Shown one piece after another: positions 49,672 to 50,006 of a stretch of DNA of 50,006 nucleotides. The stretch spans positions 1 through 50,006 of the forward strand of contig CANQNF010000022.1 in assembly GCA_947625125.1 (NCBI GenBank), given 5' to 3'. The stretch's first letter is position 1. Each line of letters starts with the position of its first letter. The DNA comes from an uncultured Clostridia bacterium (GTDB lineage: Bacteria; Bacillota; Clostridia; Oscillospirales; Ruminococcaceae). A program made the position numbers and the translations under genes. The notes below the pieces were generated by a model that was not told the origin of the DNA, did not search any database, and saw only the letters and a list, made by a program, of their open reading frames with translations.

Positions 49672-49700
49672 ATTATAACCCCCGGCGGCCGCAATGTCAA
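49672..49700 (-). promoter_or_regulatory. consensus sigma-A promoter of the esterase gene
   Basis: On the minus strand, TTGACA (49695-49700) and TATAAT (49672-49677) are perfect and 17 bp apart. The -35 box overlaps the stop codon of the upstream gene. Confidence 0.85.
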
Positions 49701-49924
49701 TATTCGTCCGAAATAATATAGTCGTTCACGGCGTCCGAAAGATGTATCGGCGACAGTTCAAAAGCCGCGCACCGCTCGATAAGACGGGAAACTTTTTCTT
49801 TGGCAGGGGATATCCGCCTGACAGAACCTAATACATTGCCGCCGTCCACTGCTTCAATGCCGTAGGTTCTGACTTTTCTGCCCTCGATATTTTCCTCATC
49901 CTCGATCATACGATAAATAATCAT
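49697..49924 (-). CDS. DUF6514-like small protein
   Basis: A 75-residue protein with the pattern I associate with DUF6514 in Clostridia: VRTYGIEAVDGG at the start, KEKVSRLIERCAAFELSPIHLSDAVNDYI at the end (split over about 42-71). The function is unknown. The ATG at 49924 uses the GGAGG inside the right-hand terminal repeat, so its leader is identical to that of the Nudix gene at the other end of the window. Confidence 0.75.
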   Translation of the reverse strand: MIIYRMIEDEENIEGRKVRTYGIEAVDGGNVLGSVRRISPAKEKVSRLIERCAAFELSPIHLSDAVNDYIISDEY

Positions 49925-49929
49925 AATTT

Positions 49930-50006
49930 TGCCTCCTCGTATAATAATAAATGTAAGTTAGAAATAACCATATCAAGCTTCCCTCACAAAGTCTTGAATT
50001 GGTGAT
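49930..50006 (-). repeat. 77-bp terminal inverted repeat, right copy
   Basis: This is the reverse complement of 1-77, with no mismatch. It supplies the ribosome binding site of the DUF6514-like gene on the minus strand. The match breaks between the SD and the start codon, as on the left. Confidence 0.9.

Noticed and set aside
1-50006. Linear plasmid or phage genome, suggested by inverted ends
   Set aside because: The content is chromosomal housekeeping (spoIIIE, scpAB, asnB, rpmB, icd) with no replication, capsid or terminase genes.

Overview
This window is chromosomal DNA from a low-to-mid GC Gram-positive bacterium of the class Clostridia. I judge GC to be about 50% by eye. The placement is inferred from gene content and order: a tepA-ylzJ-spoIIIE block as in Bacillus with uppP inserted, scpA-scpB with ytfI/ytfJ-like genes, a DacF-type carboxypeptidase and rluB, an IspH-ribosomal protein S1 fusion, a Cmk-PlsC fusion, a cysteine-rich L28, and strong AGGAGG ribosome binding sites. 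Several of these genes belong to the sporulation repertoire, so the organism is an endospore former or descends from one. I see no tRNA, rRNA, CRISPR array, insertion sequence or prophage. The window is almost fully coding, and the genes look intact.

Layout. 1-4.1 kb is an accessory stretch: a Nudix hydrolase, a 307-bp non-coding element with inverted-repeat ends (569-875), two XRE regulators, a tandem pair of small membrane proteins with matched operators, a HAD phosphatase and an AbrB/RelE-type toxin-antitoxin pair. 4.1-8.9 kb is a leftward operon of aconitase, two membrane proteins (one TraX-like), NADP-isocitrate dehydrogenase and a GyrI-like protein, which would supply 2-oxoglutarate. 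9.1-20.2 kb is a long rightward run (tepA, ylzJ, uppP, spoIIIE/ftsK, MBL-fold protein, DUF3006, RpiR regulator, flavoprotein, cmk-plsC, ispH-rpsA) ending at a strong terminator. 20.3-25.4 kb holds a class A PBP, an RlmL-type methyltransferase, MtaB and an HPr-like protein without the usual histidine. 25.5-31.4 kb holds AsnB, an SGNH-like protein with DUF4358, a peptide-binding lipoprotein, DeoD and L28.

31.6-38.5 kb is the chromosome segregation, sporulation and cell-wall block (site-2 protease, ScpA, ScpB, DUF2953, GerW/YtfJ, DacF, RluB, three membrane or unknown proteins). 38.6-42.8 kb has a lone cytosolic GH115 alpha-glucuronidase, a C_GCAxxG_C_C protein and a nuclease-like unknown. 42.8-45.8 kb is the most regulatory part: an ECF sigma/anti-sigma pair with its own ECF-type promoter, then a YhbD-like HTH protein with a bactofilin-like polymer protein behind a promoter that carries two identical 18-bp dyad operators. 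45.9-49.9 kb has a zinc-ribbon PlsC protein, an MscS channel, a YitT protein, an alpha/beta esterase and a DUF6514-like protein.

The two ends of the window are a perfect 77-bp inverted repeat. It carries the ribosome binding site of the first and last genes and stops just before their start codons. The length equals a common assembler k-mer, so the repeat is probably longer in the genome and broke the contig here. The strongest undescribed signals are the paired operators at 44400-44447, the internal promoter plus perfect Shine-Dalgarno sequence inside the ispH-rpsA fusion, the structured 307-bp element, and the paired operators of the small-membrane-protein operon.
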